Shown here piece after piece: positions 46,071-56,390 of a stretch of 64,000 bases of DNA. Position numbers and translations under genes: made by a program. The notes under the pieces were generated by a model. It worked only from the letters and a program-made list of their open reading frames with translations. It did no database searches and had not been told where the DNA came from. The stretch covers positions 310,001 to 374,000 of the forward strand of contig JAHDVF020000221.1 of assembly GCA_022606425.2 (NCBI GenBank), read 5' to 3'. This stretch comes from Lepidostoma basale. Taxonomy: Eukaryota; Arthropoda; Insecta; Trichoptera; Lepidostomatidae. Position 1 is the stretch's first letter; each line of letters begins with the position of its first letter.

Positions 46071-46344
46071 TCTTTTAACAGGGCGGGAAAACTTTCTTAA
46101 TGAAATCATTAGTGTATTTTTCACATTTCCAATCACCATAGAAGTATTATTGTCATCACAATCAAAACTTGTAATTATATCATTAAATCATTTTCTCTCT
46201 GTTAATAATTTTAAATTATAGGAATTTCACGATTTTATAATGTAATTAATATATAAGTTAGTTTTCTCTATTCTATTTTTCACATAATTATTATATATAC
46301 GAGTATAATTCAACTGTTAAATTAAATAACTTTGTTTTTTGTAT

Positions 46345-46535
46345 AACAATTGTATTTTATTTTACACGACAGCTGTTTCATCAACCTATGTTGACATCAT
46401 CAGGTGTTAAACAGCTGTCGCGTAAAATTATTTACAATTGTGTAACAAAAAAAACAAATTATTTAATTTAACAGTTAAAAATATTAAGCTATCATATTGT
46501 TTCGGCCAAAATAATGGACTATTTATATATAATTA
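46345..46535. repeat. H9 foldback, antisense arm with complete ribozyme
   Basis: Arms ACAATTGTATTTTATTTTAC / inverse GTAAAATTATTTACAATTGT. The sense arm has lost its core and keeps only ACAGCTGTCGCG. The H9 tail (TAAAAATATTAAGCTATCAT, TTTCGGCC) follows. Confidence 0.7.
46364..46407 (-). ncRNA. Hammerhead ribozyme, small Penelope-type (family H9)
   Basis: Read on the minus strand: stem I ACAC (46407-46404) with GTGT (46367-46364), core CTGATGA (46403-46397), stem II GTCAAC-ATAG-GTTGAT (six pairs, one G-T), GAAA (46379-46376), the palindrome ACAGCTGT and GTC ending at 46368. Every conserved core base is present. Stem III can form only between two copies, as in small hammerheads of Penelope-like elements. 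Cleavage is predicted after the C at 46368. Confidence 0.7.
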
Positions 46536-46739
46536 ATATTTGTTAATTTAAACTGTTCAATTATGTTAGTCAATGATGTTATTTTTAAATGTACTAATTG
46601 TTTGTATACGAATATAAATATGTAACTTTAATGTATTATTACTTGTATGACACGTAACACTCCATGGTGAATGTCTCAAATAAATAAATATAAAAAATAT
46701 ATATAAAAAAGACAGATGCTTGAGCTATCGACATAGACT

Positions 46740-46890
46740 ATCATATTATTTTTTCGCTTACTGCGCTAAAAAAAGTCCGCTTGTTTCTGTGCTGTGTAAC
46801 TACTACACATTTCAAAATAAGACATTTGAAAACTGAAAAAATATATAAGGCAATTGCCAAGCTAAAGTGTAGACACTCGGTGTGGGTCTA
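46740..46890 (+). repeat. Further unit of the ~150-base repeat
   Basis: TCCGCTTGTTTCTGTGCTGTG, ACTACACATTTCAAAATAAG and AAGCTAAAGTGTAGACACTC as in 45636-46070. It runs directly into an RTE fragment. Confidence 0.5.
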
Positions 46891-47190
46891 TGGGACCGAA
46901 ATAAAAATGAAGAAATGAGACGTAGAACCGGAGTTGTCGACATCATGGATCGAACAGCTATATTAAAGTGGCAATAGGCAGAACACACAGCGAGACAAGA
47001 TAATTATAGGTGGACACCCAGATTTATCAAATGGAGACCATGGGAAAACAAAAGAGGTGTCGGAAGGCCACGGAAGAGATGGACCGACGACGTAGCCTCA
47101 ATATCTGGTGAATACACGAATTTTGAGAATGTCGAGCGACCGTAAGGCAGCAATGGTGAGAACATAGCTTAGGCAAAAAACATACGAAAA
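46891..47190 (+). mobile_element. RTE-like LINE C-terminal fragment
   Basis: NEEMRRRTGVVDIMDRTAIL, KWQ-stop-AEHTARQDNYRWTPR and ENKRGVGRPRKRWTDDVASI. Same domain as the C-terminus of LINE-B but a different family. Confidence 0.65.
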
Positions 47191-47261
47191 ATTGCCTCAT
47201 TTAACTACAGTTTATATCAAGGGTGATCAAAATTTAAATTAAAGCGAGAACGGACATTTAC

Positions 47262-47482
47262 AATAGAGTTCTGCTGTCATCCCTTATGTATGGAAGCGAA
47301 GCATGGAAATGGCAGGAGAATGATCAACAGTGAACAAACCAACGCTCATTACAAATTGTGATATGATTACTGTTTTTTTTTTTACATATTAACGCATGGA
47401 TGAAAAAAAGATTAAGAATATACGTTAGCGATGTTAATGGGGTACGGAATCGAGAAAGACCGAATAAAACATGGCAGACCTT
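47262..47482 (+). mobile_element. LINE-A' copy A17, interrupted by SINE S3
   Basis: VLLSSLMYGSEAWKWQE-like start, an internal gap, then VNGVRNRERPNKTWQ, where the SINE head begins. Confidence 0.6.
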
Positions 47483-47640
47483 CGTGGTAGAGTAGTAGGA
47501 GCTCTGACAGCCACCCGGGTTCGATTCTCGGGGATGGTAGTGTGATTGTCATAATATGCTAAAATAAACAATTTTATACAGTATTTGTGTACAAACTACC
47601 TGTTGTATACAAAAATATGAAATTAAAATAAATATAAAAA
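47483..47640 (+). mobile_element. tRNA-derived SINE, copy S3, internally deleted
   Basis: A box partly decayed (GTGGTAGAGTAG), B box GGGTTCGATTCTCGG, then a shortened body lacking the GGTCTGGTGT segment. Confidence 0.7.
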
Positions 47641-47945
47641 AATTACAGTTAAAATTTAAAACACTGTTATAATATCACAATTTCTTTTTATTCACTGAGC
47701 GTGTCGCGACAGCTGTTTCGCAAACCGATGTTGGCATCATCAGGTGTTGCAATAAACTGTTTAACAAACAAACGACAAACTGTGTTTACAATAAACTCAG
47801 TTTATTATAACACCTGATGATGCCAACATCGGTTGGCGAAACAGCGAATAAAAAGAAATTGTGATATTATAACAATGTTTTAAATTTTAACAGTAATAAT
47901 GTTGACGTATCAAAGTGTTTTGGCCAAAACAATATACTATTTAAA
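47641..47945. repeat. H9 foldback with two hammerhead units
   Basis: Outer arms ACAGTTAAAATTTAAAACAC / GTTTTAAATTTTAACAGT. The antisense unit (47704-47747) is complete. The sense unit (47814-47845) has perfect CTGATGA, stem II GCCAAC-ATCG-GTTGGC and GAAA, but the GTC is deleted. Confidence 0.75.
47704..47747 (-). ncRNA. Hammerhead-like ribozyme (H9 antisense arm)
   Basis: CTGATGA (47743-47737), stem II GCCAAC-ATCG-GTTTGC with one mismatch, GAAA (47719-47716), ACAGCTGT and GTC ending at 47708. Core complete; stem I weak (ACAC with GCGA). Confidence 0.55.
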
Positions 47946-48456
47946 TAAAAATACCAATTTTAAAAGGTTAGCCATTGTAGAAGTATAGAAGTAGAATAAA
48001 TCAAATTGCGTGTATGACTCTTCGTGTAAATGATGAACCACCGAAGTACGAGTATAATACTTCAGAGACTTCGCGATAATCTACAAATTCTAAATTCTAA
48101 ATTTAAAGTCACAACGAACTCGATCTACAATATTTTCTTAACAAATCAACAACTTCGTTCCGCGTTGTCGAACACCACTCGCTTAAAAATAATACCCCTT
48201 TTGCGCTCCGTATACTCGTACACTCGCTTCGAGAGAGTGTAAAATGCATTGATAATTATATGATATTAAAACGTGCACTTTTCGATATTAAAACGATTTT
48301 TATATTAATACACGCAAACATCCTCAGGGGAAAGGAATGAAACGATTTAAAAAAATCTTAATCAAGATAAGACCTGGAGAAGGCAACGTAAAACCATTGT
48401 AGTAAAACTTCCCATGAAATCAGTCTGGCGAGAAAGCTTTCGCCATAATGATCGTT
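47946..48456. other. Unassigned stretch
   Basis: A 70-codon plus frame (48030-48242) has no domain. Nothing else recognised. Confidence 0.4.
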
Positions 48457-48469
48457 TGGGGGACCTGAT

Positions 48470-48686
48470 CATCCTCATCATCATCATCGGCTGTCCCTCG
48501 TGTCCGAGGATGACTGTCCTTCACGGTTGTGGGTCTGCATGTGACTGAAGAGCCCGATCCTGGACCCACATATTCTGGGGCATCTGGGGCAGGGGAAGGC
48601 GCTTGTACTGGAGCCATCACCGTCTCCCGGTGGTCTTTCCTTTCTCCTCCTCCTCTCTGCGACGTCGTCTCTGCGCTGTGCTGCTG
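48470..48686 (-). mobile_element. LINE 3' end with C2H2 zinc finger, precise TSD
   Basis: Perfect 13-bp duplication TGGGGGACCTGAT at 48457-48469 and 48687-48699. The minus frame encodes CPRCPRICGSRIGLFSHMQT then H: a C-X2-C-X12-H-X3-H finger, followed by stops and a (GAT)n tail. C-terminal fingers of this type occur in several LINE clades. This is a 5'-truncated copy of 217 bases. Confidence 0.8.
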
Positions 48687-48869
48687 TGGGGGACCTGATA
48701 CGGCACTATTAAAATATGAAAAGTCACGGAAAAAACCTTTATCTTAGAAGAGATTACTAATATTGATATTAAGAGGAAATCATTTTCAAATTAATTTTAA
48801 TATCCCTATCGGCATTATCAGATTTTCTTTTAATCCCCTATCATGTTAGCTCAGTTACAAATAGACTTA

Positions 48870-49005
48870 TTTACTGTTTATGGAACAGTGGTGTAAAACT
48901 CCACATTAAATTATTAATACGAATTGAAAACATTTGTTTTCTAGAAGTTTTAAAATAATTTATTGGAATGACGTGTTTAGTTTTTCTATGGCATTATCAA
49001 AATTC
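48870..49005 (-). repeat. H1 foldback, left half
   Basis: Head, left arm and TTTTTCTATGGCATTATC. It is split from its right half by LINE-A copy A18. Confidence 0.65.
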
Positions 49006-49515
49006 TAACTAACTAACTAAATAACCATTGCGCCGTCTCTCCGGAGGGGTAGACAGGAAAATGGAACGCCACACTGTTCTGTCCTGACATTCTTCTCTCG
49101 ATTCCTCTACATTCATACATCTTGTCAAGCACGCAAGTCGATTTCTCCAACTCCTCACGTGACCGACATTTAATATTTGATTAATTTGATCTGCCACGTT
49201 TTCCTCGGCCTTACTCTATATCTAGCTCCGTTCACGCCGTTTACATATACCTTCTTTACCATTCTGTCTTCACTCATTATTTCCATGTGTCCAAACCATC
49301 TTAATGACCCTTTCATTATTTTGTTCATAACACATTCATGCGCACGACATTCACTTCTTATCTTGACACTCTTTCATATACAGATTTGCCACACATTTGT
49401 CTTAGAGATCTCATTTCAACTGCATTTATTCTACTTTTATCCTTTTTTACCTGTTCCATGCTTCACCTCGATACATAAGGGTCGGCACAAGAACATTTAT
49501 ATAAAAAATCAAACA
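49006..49515 (-). mobile_element. LINE-A copy A18 inside an H1 foldback
   Basis: 510 bases with inverted tail TAACTAACTAAATAACC. The TSD TATCAAAATTC (48995-49005, 49516-49526) proves a simple insertion into H1. The minus frame keeps QINQILNVGHVRSWRNR. Confidence 0.85.
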
Positions 49516-49526
49516 TATCAAAATTC

Positions 49527-49650
49527 ATTTCTCCAAAACGCCAAAATGCCAAAAGACATTTGATATTGCTTAACAAAATCTAAATATGTCAATCTCATTC
49601 ATTTAAATTAAACTTTTAGAAAACAGACGTTTTTCATTCGTATTAATTAC
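49527..49650 (+). repeat. H1 foldback, right half
   Basis: GACATTTGATATTGCTTAAC, AAATATGTCAATC and the arm end ACTTTTAGAAAACAGACG. Ribozyme core decayed. Confidence 0.6.
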
Positions 49651-50082
49651 AAATAGACTGTTGATCCTACTGTGCTAATGTGTTGCTAGCAAACAATGCT
49701 CACAAGTCATAATTATTTTCCCAAGATCCGATTGAATAATTAAAATATTCAAAATGTGGTTCACGGTCGCCAAATGTGGACCGGATCTAATGCAGATCTT
49801 AATTTCGGCCATTGTTCAACGTGTTTCCTTCATTGATATTACTTTTCGGCCGAGTTGTTTGCGTTTGACATCAATACGTAGTTTTGTATTAAACTTTTGC
49901 TGGCCTATTATATCGCAGACAAAAGCCATTTCACGCTAAACGGACGGTCACACTCATTAACGACGGATTCGAAAGAAAGGAGTATATAAATATTTAATTA
50001 AATGACAATGGCTACGTCACAATTTGTTATTTTCAAGAGTATTTTTTCGTTATCAGAATTTTCAAACATATTTTAAACATAT
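49651..50082. other. Unassigned, partly less A+T-rich
   Basis: The part 49754-49960 has balanced composition and a 61-codon frame with no domain. It matches no repeat in the window, so it may be single-copy intronic sequence. Confidence 0.35.
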
Positions 50083-50330
50083 GACAACCTTCGTGGCAGA
50101 GTGGTAAGAGCTCTGACTTTCATACCGAAGGCCTCGGGTTCGATTCCCGGCGATGACAGTGTGATTGTCACACTGTCTTTGGTCTGGTGTGGAATTCACG
50201 TGACAATAAAATGGCGATAGATTAGCTACCTATCACATCTCACGAGAATCAATATAATAGCTAAAAAAATAAATTGTATGCAGTAATTGATTTCAAACGA
50301 CCTGGTGTATACAAAGAAAAAAAAATTAAA
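50083..50330 (+). mobile_element. tRNA-derived SINE, copy S4
   Basis: Full length: GTGGCAGAGTGGTAAGAGC, B box GGTTCGATTCC, GTCTTTGGTCTGGTGT, AAAATGGCGATAGATTAG, CAATATAATAGCT, CAAACGACCTGGTGTATAC and an A-rich tail. Confidence 0.85.
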
Positions 50331-50399
50331 AATGAAATTAAAATAACCGTTTTATTACTGAGATTTTTTCTTATTTGTATGCTTAAATTACTAAGGACT

Positions 50400-50945
50400 T
50401 TGTTTCCAAAATTGGTCCTTTTTATTAGGTGTGTACAAAATAAGGTAAGGTCACAGGTAGATAAGGCTGCAGCGGGTGCAGGCTGCCTAAAAGATGTCAT
50501 ATGGAGAAACAAGGACATGAGGACTGACAGCAAGGTACGCATTTATAAGACCTGTGTTTGACCAATCCTCACATATGGCATTGAATCGAGGGCAGATACT
50601 GTCAAGACAAAGAGCATGCTCAGGACAACCGAGATGAAAACACTCCGCGCTATAGCTGACAAAACTCTACGTGATCGAGTTAGGAATACAGCAATCCGAG
50701 AAATCTGCGAGGTCGAAGATGTGGTCGGATGGGGACGTCAAAGACGGTGATACTGGCATCAACATGTAGAAAGAATGAGCTCAAATAGTTTACCAAACAT
50801 AGCTCTCCATGGAACGCCAAACGGACAACGCCGACCAGGAAGACTCCCAAAACGGTGGAGAGAAAGCTGGAGTTCAGCGTCTCAAGAGGACCCGCCTGAA
50901 ATAACAGAGTCTATCAAAAGTGAAGAAGAAGAAAGAAGTACAAAA
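50400..50945 (+). mobile_element. LINE-C C-terminal region
   Basis: VDKAAAGAGCLKDVIWRNKD, MRTDSKVRIYKTCV (stop) PILTYGIES, LRTTEMKTLRAIADKTLRDR, IREICEVEDVVGWGRQRR (stop), then LPNIALHGTPNGQRRPGRLP, KRWRESWSSASQED and a GAAGAAGAAAG tail. Confidence 0.75.
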
Positions 50946-50984
50946 TCAACAATATTTTTCTCAAATATTGACCAATTTTAGTAT

Positions 50985-51097
50985 TTCATTCTGGTTATGA
51001 CATGTTTTGCCTTTCCAAGGCATTATCAACTTGTGATTCCCATAAATTATAATAAGAATTCTAGAAAACCGACGTTTTCGTTCATGTTAATTTATAA
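50985..51097. repeat. H1 with collapsed centre
   Basis: Left-arm ribozyme part (GACATGTTTTGCCTTTCC) joined to the right-arm end (TTCTAGAAAACCGACG). The sense ribozyme is deleted. Confidence 0.6.
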
Positions 51098-51116
51098 AAA
51101 ATGTTTTTATACAATA

Positions 51117-51573
51117 CTTAACTAACTAACCATCACGCCGTCTCCCCGAAGGGGTAGGCAGAAAGAATGGACTGCCACACTTTTCTTTCCTGACATATTT
51201 CTCTCGCTTCCTCAACATTCATACATCGTGTCATGCACGCGCGTCGATTTCTCTGACTCCTCACATGGCCGACATTCAATATTTGATTTATTTGATCGTG
51301 CCACGTTTTCCTCGGTCTTTCTATATTTCTGGTTCCATTTATTTACATCATTAACATATAAATTTTTTTACCATTCTTTCTTCATTCATTCTTTCCATAT
51401 GTCCAAACCATCTTAATGATCCTTTCATTATTTTGTTCATGACACCATCATTCGCACCGCATTCGCTTCTTATATTTTCATTCGACACTCTATCATACAC
51501 AGAGTATCCACACATTCGTCTAAGAGATCTCATTTCTACTGCATTTATTATACTTTCATCCTTCTTTTGTCAG
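51117..51573 (-). mobile_element. LINE-A copy A19
   Basis: Well preserved: minus frame MRSLRRMCGYSVYDRVSNEN, NKIMKGSLRWFGHMERMNEE; hairpin CCCCGAAGGGG; GTTA tail. Confidence 0.85.
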
Positions 51574-51911
51574 TACTTTGCAGCAAAAAAACAGAAGCGC
51601 AATGACTTATTCATGATGAAATAACAAAAAAACGTATTATTTTTGTTATGTTTCAAGTTATTTTTAGTATACCACATATAACATTGTACGAGTGATTAAT
51701 TAGCATCTGCCGACAGACTACTCCCAAAATGAATTACGTTTTCTAATTAACGACTCAAAATCTGCATTCTGTTGTTTCATTCTTTGTACGAAAAAAGAAG
51801 ATGAACGCCCCGACTTAGTAAAAGAAGATAAGATCATTGTTCTTGTAAAGTGTGTGAATCTATTTTGGTGTAGTGGGTACTAGGTCAGTGGCTTAACTTG
51901 AGAATTTGTGA

Positions 51912-52232
51912 CCTCTATAGCATGTGGAAGTACAGGGTCATAATAACAATACGGACTTAATAATTAATACGAATGAAAACGTCTGTTTTCGAGAAGTTTT
52001 ATTATATTTGATGGAATGATATATTTCGCCTTGCTAAGGCTTTATTTAACGACATTTGATTCGTATTCAATATTAAGTCTGTATTCTTATTACGACTCTG
52101 TACTTCCACATGCTATGAAGGTAATATTCTTATGACATTTGATAATGCCTTAGCAAGGCGAAACATGTGTTTCCCATAAAATATAATAAAATTTCTAAAA
52201 AACAGACGTATTCATTCGTATTGATTATTCAA
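51912..52232. repeat. H1 foldback that contains an inverted copy of its own flank
   Basis: The left flank (51912-51972, CTATAGCATGTGGAAGTACA) reappears inverted inside the element at 52063-52123. The sense unit at 52139-52169 has TTGATAA, stem II GCCTT-AGC-AAGGC and GAAA, then ACATGT followed by G. The structure suggests template switching. Confidence 0.65.
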
Positions 52233-52316
52233 CTCACTCACTCAAAGACATCACTGCAAAAAAACGGATTTTCTTAAATACATTTCATAAGAACACATTT
52301 TATTAATATCTTTCTC

Positions 52317-52643
52317 TAACTAACTAACTAACCAACCATCACGCCGTCTCCCCGAAGAGGTAGGCAGAAAGAATGGACTGCCACACTTTTCTTTCCTGAC
52401 ATATTTCTCTCGCTTCCTCAACATTCATACATCGTGTCATGCACGCGCATCGATTTCTCTGACTCCTCACATGGCCGACATTCAATATTTGATTTATTTG
52501 ATCGTGCCACGTTTTCCTCGGTCTTCCTCTATTTCTGGTTCCATTTACATCATTAACATACAATTTTTTACCATTCTTTCTTCATTCATTCTTTCCATAT
52601 GTCCAAACCATCTTAATGATCCTTTCATTATTTTGTTCATTAT
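52317..52643 (-). mobile_element. LINE-A copy A20 with TSD
   Basis: TATCTTTCTC is duplicated at 52307-52316 and 52644-52653. The minus frame (74 codons) reads RKTWHDQINQILNVGHVRSQ and ends AYLFGETA, the natural C-terminus. Confidence 0.85.
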
Positions 52644-52653
52644 TATCTTTCTC

Positions 52654-53271
52654 TTATTTTATTAATCAAGTGAACAGTTTCTTTCTATTTATTTGATTAT
52701 AAGCCTTGACAGTTTCAAAACCTTTAAATGGCAAAATATGTTCTAATCCACTACCAATGTGTATGTATCTAAATTTGAACTGAATTGGTACCTGAATCAA
52801 TCACATATAAAGCAATATTTTAACTATGCCGACGCAATTTCTAACACAATACATCAATTTGCCCAACCCGAGGGCAGCAATGAAAAATCAATTAAATTTT
52901 GATTGAACAAACAAATCTGGTTCCCATGGCAATAATAAATCTCAATTGAATAACATGTGTCTGATGAAAATCTTATAGTATTCTATTTTTGATATGAAAA
53001 TATACCGACGAATCCAAGGATCATTTTAATGTTTTGAAATAATTATGATTGCGAGGGAGATGAGGAGATAAGGAAAATATGATGATTTTAACGCGAACAT
53101 TTCCCAACTGTGGGGACCTTCACTCTTCCATATGAAGAGTCTACTTTACTTTTTGATTTTATCGCCTTCCTTTGCATTAAATTAAGTTGTAAATTCGCTA
53201 GTACAAATTTTAATGTGCACACACTACACATATAATATAACACAATATTCCCATTAATTAGAAATACAAAA
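52654..53271. other. Unassigned stretch
   Basis: Nothing recognised. Confidence 0.4.
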
Positions 53272-53420
53272 AAATATATTTTAGATAAACTTAAGGCGTT
53301 AACACTGTGGAATTCCATAATGACAATTTTTGTGAATTAAAACACTGTTTTTTTATTTTAAGTTTATTTTTCTCGACATGTTTCGAAGGCTTACACCTTC
53401 ATCATCGGGAAAACGATGTA
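53272..53420 (-). repeat. H2 left arm
   Basis: Closely matches 3710-3860 (AGGCGTTAACACTGTGGAAT, AAAACACTGTTTTTTTATTT). The minus strand has ATGATGA, AAGG...CCTT, GAAACATGTCGAG. The right arm is missing. Confidence 0.6.
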
Positions 53421-53689
53421 AACTTACCAAAAGTATTACAAACTGAACGCAAGAACCTAGAATTATATATAACATGTGTTAGTTACTAGTTAACTTGGCT
53501 AGTACTAGGAAGATAACAAAAGACATATTAATGGGTTAAATTTTGAAAGGTTTTTAGATGGAAGTATCGAGTTGAGGGTGTTTTATAGATTAAGTAAGGG
53601 GACAGTTTATATTTTAAGACAAAACAAAATTTGTCAAAAAAAAAAGTAAAATATATTATTAGATGGCAATAATAGACAATATTTAACTC

Positions 53690-54263
53690 TTCGTAATCTT
53701 GCCTCTATCTACTGCTGGACTAAAGCCTCTCCACCCCCGCACCATCTCTCTCGGTCTCTCGCCAGTTTTCTCCAAGCCCTTCCCGCACAATATCATCGCT
53801 CCACCTGGTTGGGCTGTATCCCGACACTTCTCCGGCCCAACCTTGGCCTCCATTCAGTAACTCTCTGGCTCCATCTTCCATCATCCCGTCGGCACACATG
53901 ACCAGCCCACTGCTACACCATCCTTGCAATGCGTATCCCTACATCGGTGACCCTGGTGCGTTTTCTAATCTCCAGGTTGGGTATATGGTCTCTAAGTGAG
54001 ATACACAACATGGATCTTTCTATGGTCCGTTGTGCAACTTTGATTTTGTGCATTTTCTTTAGTTAACGTCCATGTCTCGCATCCATAGGTCATCATGGGT
54101 AACACAAACTGGTCCAGCACTTTTGTTTTTAAATTTTGTGGCATGTCCGACTTGAAGATGTTACCCAGCCTTCCGAATGCAGACCAACCGAGCTGTATTC
54201 TCCTATCAATCTCCTTAACTTGACCCCCTCTTCCAAAAGCCAACAGATGACCAAGGTACACAT
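53690..54263 (-). mobile_element. RTE-like LINE C-terminal half
   Basis: VYLGHLLAFGRGGQVKEIDR, RIQLGWSAFGRLGNIFKSDM, VLPMMTYGCETWTLT, then across frameshifts the WAGHVCRRDDGRWSQRVTEW and PRLGR blocks. It ends near a stop after VQQ. Relative of the piece at 8672. Confidence 0.75.
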
Positions 54264-54274
54264 ATAAAAGAGTT

Positions 54275-54444
54275 CAAATGAATGGTAGCAGTAAAATAGG
54301 CTCTAAGTACCAAAAAAAAATACAAAAAAACAAGTATGTAGTTTTGTTCTATGTTAAATATATGTAGAACGAAACTGCATACTTAGTTTTTTTTTTATAG
54401 TTTTTTTGGTACTTGGTGCCTATTTTACTGCAACCATTCAAATG
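54275..54444. mobile_element. Inverted-repeat element (MITE-like), about 170 bases
   Basis: Both ends share AATGG(T)(A/T)GCAGTAAAATAGG and continue as TACC(A)n and AAGTATG pairs to a centre near 54352. No clear TSD. Confidence 0.6.
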
Positions 54445-54461
54445 TTTGATGACGATGAAAT

Positions 54462-54557
54462 GACATTTTAGTAATGCCTTAGACAGGCGAAGTATGTCAT
54501 TCATATAAAATATAATAAAATTTTAGAAAACGGACGTTTTCATTCGTATTAATTAAA
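54462..54557 (+). repeat. H1 right arm only
   Basis: TAATGCCTTAGACAGGCGAA then GTATGTCATTC and the arm end. Confidence 0.6.
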
Positions 54558-55015
54558 AAATATATAGCTATGCAAAAACAGTACACATATAGTTATAGGA
54601 TATAATTATTAATATATCATTAGTAGTAAGAAACAAAGCTGTGAATACTGTTGTATTAAGGCCACAGCAATAATTTTCACAGGTCATAACACTTTTTCTT
54701 TGTTGAATATGTCTAGTTAAGATCTCGAATATAAGATATATTACATTTGCAAGTTAGATTAAGAACTGTGTGAAATATTATATTATGCTTTCACTTGAAA
54801 CTGGGTTCTTTTATAACTGGGCGGGAAGCGGACGTGCTTATCGTAGTTGACACGTCCAGCGTTTTTGCTTTTCTTTGAAAAAGTATGTCAAATTATAATA
54901 TTGTACACCTTATATATAATATATACAAGTTACGTATGGTATCAAAGCAATACAATTTTCTTTACAACTTCCTCCAGTGAAAGTAATACGAAAAAATCCT
55001 TTGGTAAATCAAGAA
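54558..55015. other. Unassigned stretch
   Basis: Nothing recognised. Confidence 0.4.
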
Positions 55016-55030
55016 CGAATTTTTTAAGAC

Positions 55031-55575
55031 ACAAACAAACAAACAAACCATCACGCCGTTTCCCCGCAGGGGTAGGCAGATAGAATGGACCGCCACACTA
55101 CTCTATCCTGGCAAACCTCTCTAGGTTCCTCCACATTCATACAACGATTCATACACGCACGTCAATTCCTCCGACTTCTAACATGACCAACCTTTAAAAT
55201 TTGATTAATTGGGTCATGCCATGTTTTCCTCGGTTTGCCTCGACTCCGTACTCCATTTACAACATTAACGTATACTTTCTTAACCATTCTTCCTCCATCC
55301 ATGCGTTTCATGTGTCCGAACCAACGCAGCGAGCCTTTCATAATTTTGTTCATAATACTTTCTTCCTCTCTACATTCCTTTATTGTATCAGCATTTGAGA
55401 TTCTGTCGTATATCGTTCTACAACACAAACGTCTTAAGGACCTCATCTCTGCCGCATTTATTCTGCTTTTATCCTTCTTCTGCCAGTTCCATGCTTCGCT
55501 TCCATACTTTAGTGATGGGACCAGAACTCCATTGTGAACGGCCGTTTTCGCTTTCATTGATATTTCATTGAAATT
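55031..55575 (-). mobile_element. LINE-A' copy A21 with 15-bp TSD
   Basis: CGAATTTTTTAAGAC is duplicated exactly at 55016-55030 and 55576-55590. The tail is (AAAC)n on the plus strand. The minus frame of 131 codons has VLVPSLKYGSEAWNWQKKDK and NKIMKGSLRWFGHMKRMDGG, then KTWHDPINQILKVGHVRS. Confidence 0.9.
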
Positions 55576-55599
55576 CGAATTTTTTAAGACTATACTTTG

Positions 55600-56085
55600 A
55601 AGCTAAAATGGCAGTGCACAATGGTGTTCTTGTGCCGATCATAATGTATGGAAGCGAAACAAAAAACTGGCAAAAGAAGGATGAAAGTATTAATATTGCA
55701 GTAGAAAAGAGATATTTTAGACGAATGTGCAAAAATATAACAAATGAATAGGGTGCGAATGAAAGTGTTATTAACAAAATAATGAAAGGATCATTAAAAT
55801 GGTTTGAACACATAGAAAAAATAAATAAATAAAGAATGGTAAAAAATTATATGTTAGTGATGTAAATGGAACTAGAAATAGAGAAAGACCGATGAAACGA
55901 CGATCAAATAAATCTAATATTTACTGTCGGCCACGTGAGGAGTCGGGAAAATCAACGTGCGTGCATGACACGATGTATGAATGTTGAGGAAGCGAGAGAA
56001 ATATGTCAGGAAAAAAGTATAGCAGTCCATTCTCTCTGCCTACCCCTTCGGGGAGACAGCGTTATGGTTAGTTAGTTAGTTACTT
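55600..56085 (+). mobile_element. LINE-A copy A22
   Basis: Plus strand from ATGGCAGTGCACAATGGTG to the hairpin ACCCCTTCGGGGAGAC and GGTTAGTTAGTTAG tail, with many stops. A21 inserted at its upstream side in the opposite orientation. Confidence 0.8.
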
Positions 56086-56300
56086 ACTTTAAACTAACAT
56101 CAACGACAATAACATGCGAATACGCCATTCCTCCCTTCCCGTTATTCCCTTTATTGCAAGATTAATATCTGGACCCCGATAAGAACTTAAAACTATTCTT
56201 TTAGATTTATTCAAAATATTTATAAGAACAAATGCATTAACGTTCGAAAAAAGATCAGAGTCATGAAAATTTTGTTTAAATATTTATTTTTTACAAAAAC

Positions 56301-56390
56301 TAACAAAACACTGATGAAGGGCTTCTGTGTCCGAAACATGTTTGTATTTTATTTTTTTAATAAAGTTAGTGTTGTTTGCAAAGTTATAAA
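56301..56390 (+). repeat. H4 repeat with hammerhead
   Basis: See the ribozyme at 56305-56349. Downstream AATAAAGTTAGTGTTGTTTG then CAAAGTTATAAAC is the family tail. Confidence 0.65.
56305..56349 (+). ncRNA. Hammerhead-like ribozyme (family H4)
   Basis: Core CTGATGA (56311-56317), stem II GGGC...GTCC (four pairs, one G-T), GAAA (56333-56336), palindrome ACATGT, triplet GTT (56340-56342). Stem I: AAAACA pairs with TGT-A-TTT through a single bulged A. GTT is a permitted but slow cleavage triplet in known hammerheads. Confidence 0.6.
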
